From the NCBI GenBank assembly GCA_905147135.1, contig LR990059.1, forward strand, positions 14,469,001-14,533,000: a DNA stretch of 64,000 bases, written 5' to 3'. How positions within the stretch are numbered: position 1 is the stretch's first letter; every line of letters begins with the position of its first letter. The notes beneath the pieces were generated by a model. That model was not told the origin of the DNA and did no database searches. It saw nothing but the letters and a program-made list of their open reading frames with translations. The DNA is from Blastobasis lacticolella (Eukaryota > Arthropoda > Insecta > Lepidoptera > Blastobasidae). Below are positions 62,191 through 64,000 of the stretch, piece after piece. Both the position numbers and the translations under genes were made by a program.

Positions 62191-64000
62191 ATGTGCATTA
62201 CTGAGCATTGGCTCACAAACTTGTCATTAATTCCCAATTTCAACGACTACATTATTGCTAGCAAGTACACAAGGGAAAACGCAATCCATGGAGGTTCACT
62301 TATTTTATTAAAAAATTGTCTAAAATATAAGGAACGTAAGGACATAGCTAATTTATCTGTGGAACAAACAATTGAAATATCCTGTGTAGAACTGCCGCTT
62401 TATACAATCCTGTGCGTTTACAGGCCCCCTTCAGGGGACTATGAGGTATTTGAAGAGTTTATGGAGGAGGCGCTAATAAAAATAACAAGTGGTAGTAAAT
62501 CCATTGTAGTTTGTGGGGATTTTAATGTGAACATGTTGGATGATTCTAGTCGATGTGTAAGGCTAATATCTTTGTTTAATTCGTTCAATCTTAATAAAAT
62601 ATTTAGTGAACCCACAAGAGTCACTGAGTCATCGGCCACGTGTCTGGATAACGTGTTCTGTAATTGTGAGATCTCCAATAAGTTTGTTTTGAATTGCCTT
62701 GGATCAGATCATTATGGTATTGGTATCGAGATGCAGGAACAAATACCATCCAAACCCACATTAATGAAATGTCGACCAGTTACTAAACAACGTTTAAATT
62801 CATTTTCAAACAATGTGGCTAAACAAATTTACTTAAAACATCCAATAACTACTGAACCGAATGACCATTATAATGCCCTGTTCAGTGACATTAAGACAGA
62901 ATTTGATAATGTTTTCAAAATCAAAACCTTTAAAAAAAACGGTAAACTAAAAATCGGTGATTGGGCCACTACGGGAATTTACAAAAGTAGATTAGGACTA
63001 TATGAGCTGTACAATATGAAAACCTATAATAAATCCGACACATTTGCAAATTATGTTAGGAAGTATTCCAAAATATTTAAAAGTGTTTGCCATAATGCGA
63101 AGGCCAATTTTATAAAATCCAAAATTAACAAAGCTAATAACAAAGTTAAAGCTGTCTGGCAAATTATAAACCACGAAACAGGCAAGGGTAATAATAATCA
63201 TGATCGTAACTTTGAATTACAAGTTAATAACAAAACCATCAGAAATGACCAAGAGATAGCAAATACTTTTAATGAGTACTTTTCCAAGATTGCCATAAAC
63301 ACCACTCAAAATCTGAACTCGTCTGCTGATTTAGCGGAGCAAGTTCTTAAACAAAGTCTCCCTGCGTGTATGATAAATTTCAAGTTTAGGCACATCAGTT
63401 ATGTTGATATACTTAAATCATTCAACTCTCTCAATTTAAAACCAACTGAGGATATATGGGGTATGTCAGTCTATATTATTAAAAGCATTATAAAAGACAT
63501 AGCTCCTCAACTCGCTGATATTTTTAATAATAGTATAGACAAAGGGATTTTTCCTGATCTTATGAAGATTAGCAAAATAGTCCCTCTTTTCAAAAATGGT
63601 GGAAGACAAAACCCTTCAAATTTTAGACCCATTTCAGTTTTACCAGTGCTAAGCAAAATTTTTGAAAAACTTATTTTACAACAATTGTTAGCACATTTTA
63701 CAGAACATGGACTGTTTCACAAAAATCAATTTGGCTTCACAAAGGGTAGATCCACAATTGATGCTGGCATTGAATTGCTTAAACATATTTACGACGCCTG
63801 GGAGAGGTCACAAAATGCCATTGGCATTTTTTGTGACCTTTCCAAAGCCTTCGATTGTGTCAGTCACAGTATAATTTTAAAAAAGTTAACGCATTACGGC
63901 ATTACTGGTAATGCTTTATCACTCTTAACGTCATACCTAAACAACAGAACTCAAAAGGTAAAAATTAATGAATCTACCTCTGGTGGCTGTCCTGTTGCTA
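62191..64000 (+). CDS. LINE ORF2: endonuclease + reverse transcriptase, 3' end outside window
   Basis: 603 open codons to the window edge. Endonuclease: TEHWL (Glu5), VYRPPSG, VCGDFNVN (Asp110/Asn112), GSDHYG (Asp173-His174). Reverse transcriptase: MKISKIVPLFKNGG, NFRPISVLPVLSKIFEKLIL, QFGFTKGRSTIDAG, FCDLSKAFDCVSHSIILKKL (Asp549). YADD lies beyond the end. The frame begins only four residues before the catalytic Glu, with an in-frame TGA at 62182-62184. The N-terminal strand of the nuclease with its Asn ('LN.RSL'-type motif) is therefore missing. Either the ORF1-ORF2 junction carries a deletion, or this lineage has a shortened nuclease; I favour a deletion. Belongs to the same broad group as the minus-strand RT at 35992-37183. 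Confidence 0.92.
   Translation, partial: MCITEHWLTNLSLIPNFNDYIIASKYTRENAIHGGSLILLKNCLKYKERKDIANLSVEQTIEISCVELPLYTILCVYRPPSGDYEVFEEFMEEALIKITSGSKSIVVCGDFNVNMLDDSSRCVRLISLFNSFNLNKIFSEPTRVTESSATCLDNVFCNCEISNKFVLNCLGSDHYGIGIEMQEQIPSKPTLMKCRPVTKQRLNSFSNNVAKQIYLKHPITTEPNDHYNALFSDIKTEFDNVFKIKTFKKNGKLKIGDWATTGIYKSRLGLYELYNMKTYNKSDTFANYVRKYSKIFKSVCHNAKANFIKSKINKANNKVKAVWQIINHETGKGNNNHDRNFELQVNNKTIRNDQEIANTFNEYFSKIAINTTQNLNSSADLAEQVLKQSLPACMINFKFRHISYVDILKSFNSLNLKPTEDIWGMSVYIIKSIIKDIAPQLADIFNNSIDKGIFPDLMKISKIVPLFKNGGRQNPSNFRPISVLPVLSKIFEKLILQQLLAHFTEHGLFHKNQFGFTKGRSTIDAGIELLKHIYDAWERSQNAIGIFCDLSKAFDCVSHSIILKKLTHYGITGNALSLLTSYLNNRTQKVKINESTSGGCPVA

Larger units (their letters stand above)
60060..64000 (+). 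mobile_element. Two-ORF non-LTR retrotransposon (CR1/Jockey group), runs off the window
   Basis: Leader of up to ~600 bases, ORF1 60662-62188, ORF2 from 62191. ORF1 stop and ORF2 start are arranged TGATAATG. The 5' end of the element cannot be fixed; 60060 is where repeat H ends and AT-rich leader-like DNA begins. Confidence 0.85.

Noticed and set aside
1..64000. CRISPR array, phage or bacterial operon
   Set aside because: Repeat types, coding density and retroelement content are those of an insect genome; no regularly spaced short repeats.

Overview
This window is almost certainly intergenic DNA from a moth or butterfly (Lepidoptera). Three things point there. TAGGTACCTAC-type words are dense. 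Short retroelements ending in GAT/ATG repeats are very common; in one orientation they read 'catcatcatcacagcccataacagtccac'-like. There are also fragments of lepidopteran RTE, CR1/Jockey, hAT, mariner and Helitron-like families. I found no host protein-coding gene, no real tRNA or rRNA gene and no CRISPR array. The tRNA-like sequences are heads of SINEs.

Layout. 1-30 kb is a mosaic of old SINEs and 3' ends of LINEs, with several delimited DNA transposons. These are a TIR element at 859-2113 that itself carries a hAT-like MITE at 1400-1851, and a deleted hAT at 4039-4824. A 53-bp-arm hairpin sits inside an RTE 3' copy at 14380-14705. 30.5-37.2 kb holds a 5.37 kb element with perfect terminal repeats that split a LINE reverse-transcriptase ORF; the ORF resumes in frame on the other side. 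37-53 kb is a second mosaic with a 251-bp MITE (42436-42686), a deleted hAT (44400-44793), a LINE interrupted by a 281-bp repeat, and a SINE with a 19-bp target duplication inside a LINE end.

53.0-58.7 kb is the most structured part. A decayed mariner-like element (53060-54130) is followed by a foldback-like element (54321-58643) with ~180-bp nearly identical inverted arms abutting TTAA and an internal minisatellite. A 2.9 kb RTE retrotransposon with an intact 955-codon ORF and an 11-bp target duplication was inserted into it, and it also contains a SINE. 60.1 kb to the end is a young-looking two-ORF LINE of the CR1/Jockey group with a tRNA-like box A/B segment in its leader; its ORF2 runs off the window.

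How the parts relate. SINE families A and B end in the same GAT/ATG repeat as the RTE, so the RTE is their likely mobilising partner. A third SINE (25480-25845) ends in about 115 bases shared with the 3' end of the LINE called D here, suggesting a second SINE-LINE partnership. Family letters (A, B, C, D, E, F, G, H) are labels for this annotation only; no database search was possible.
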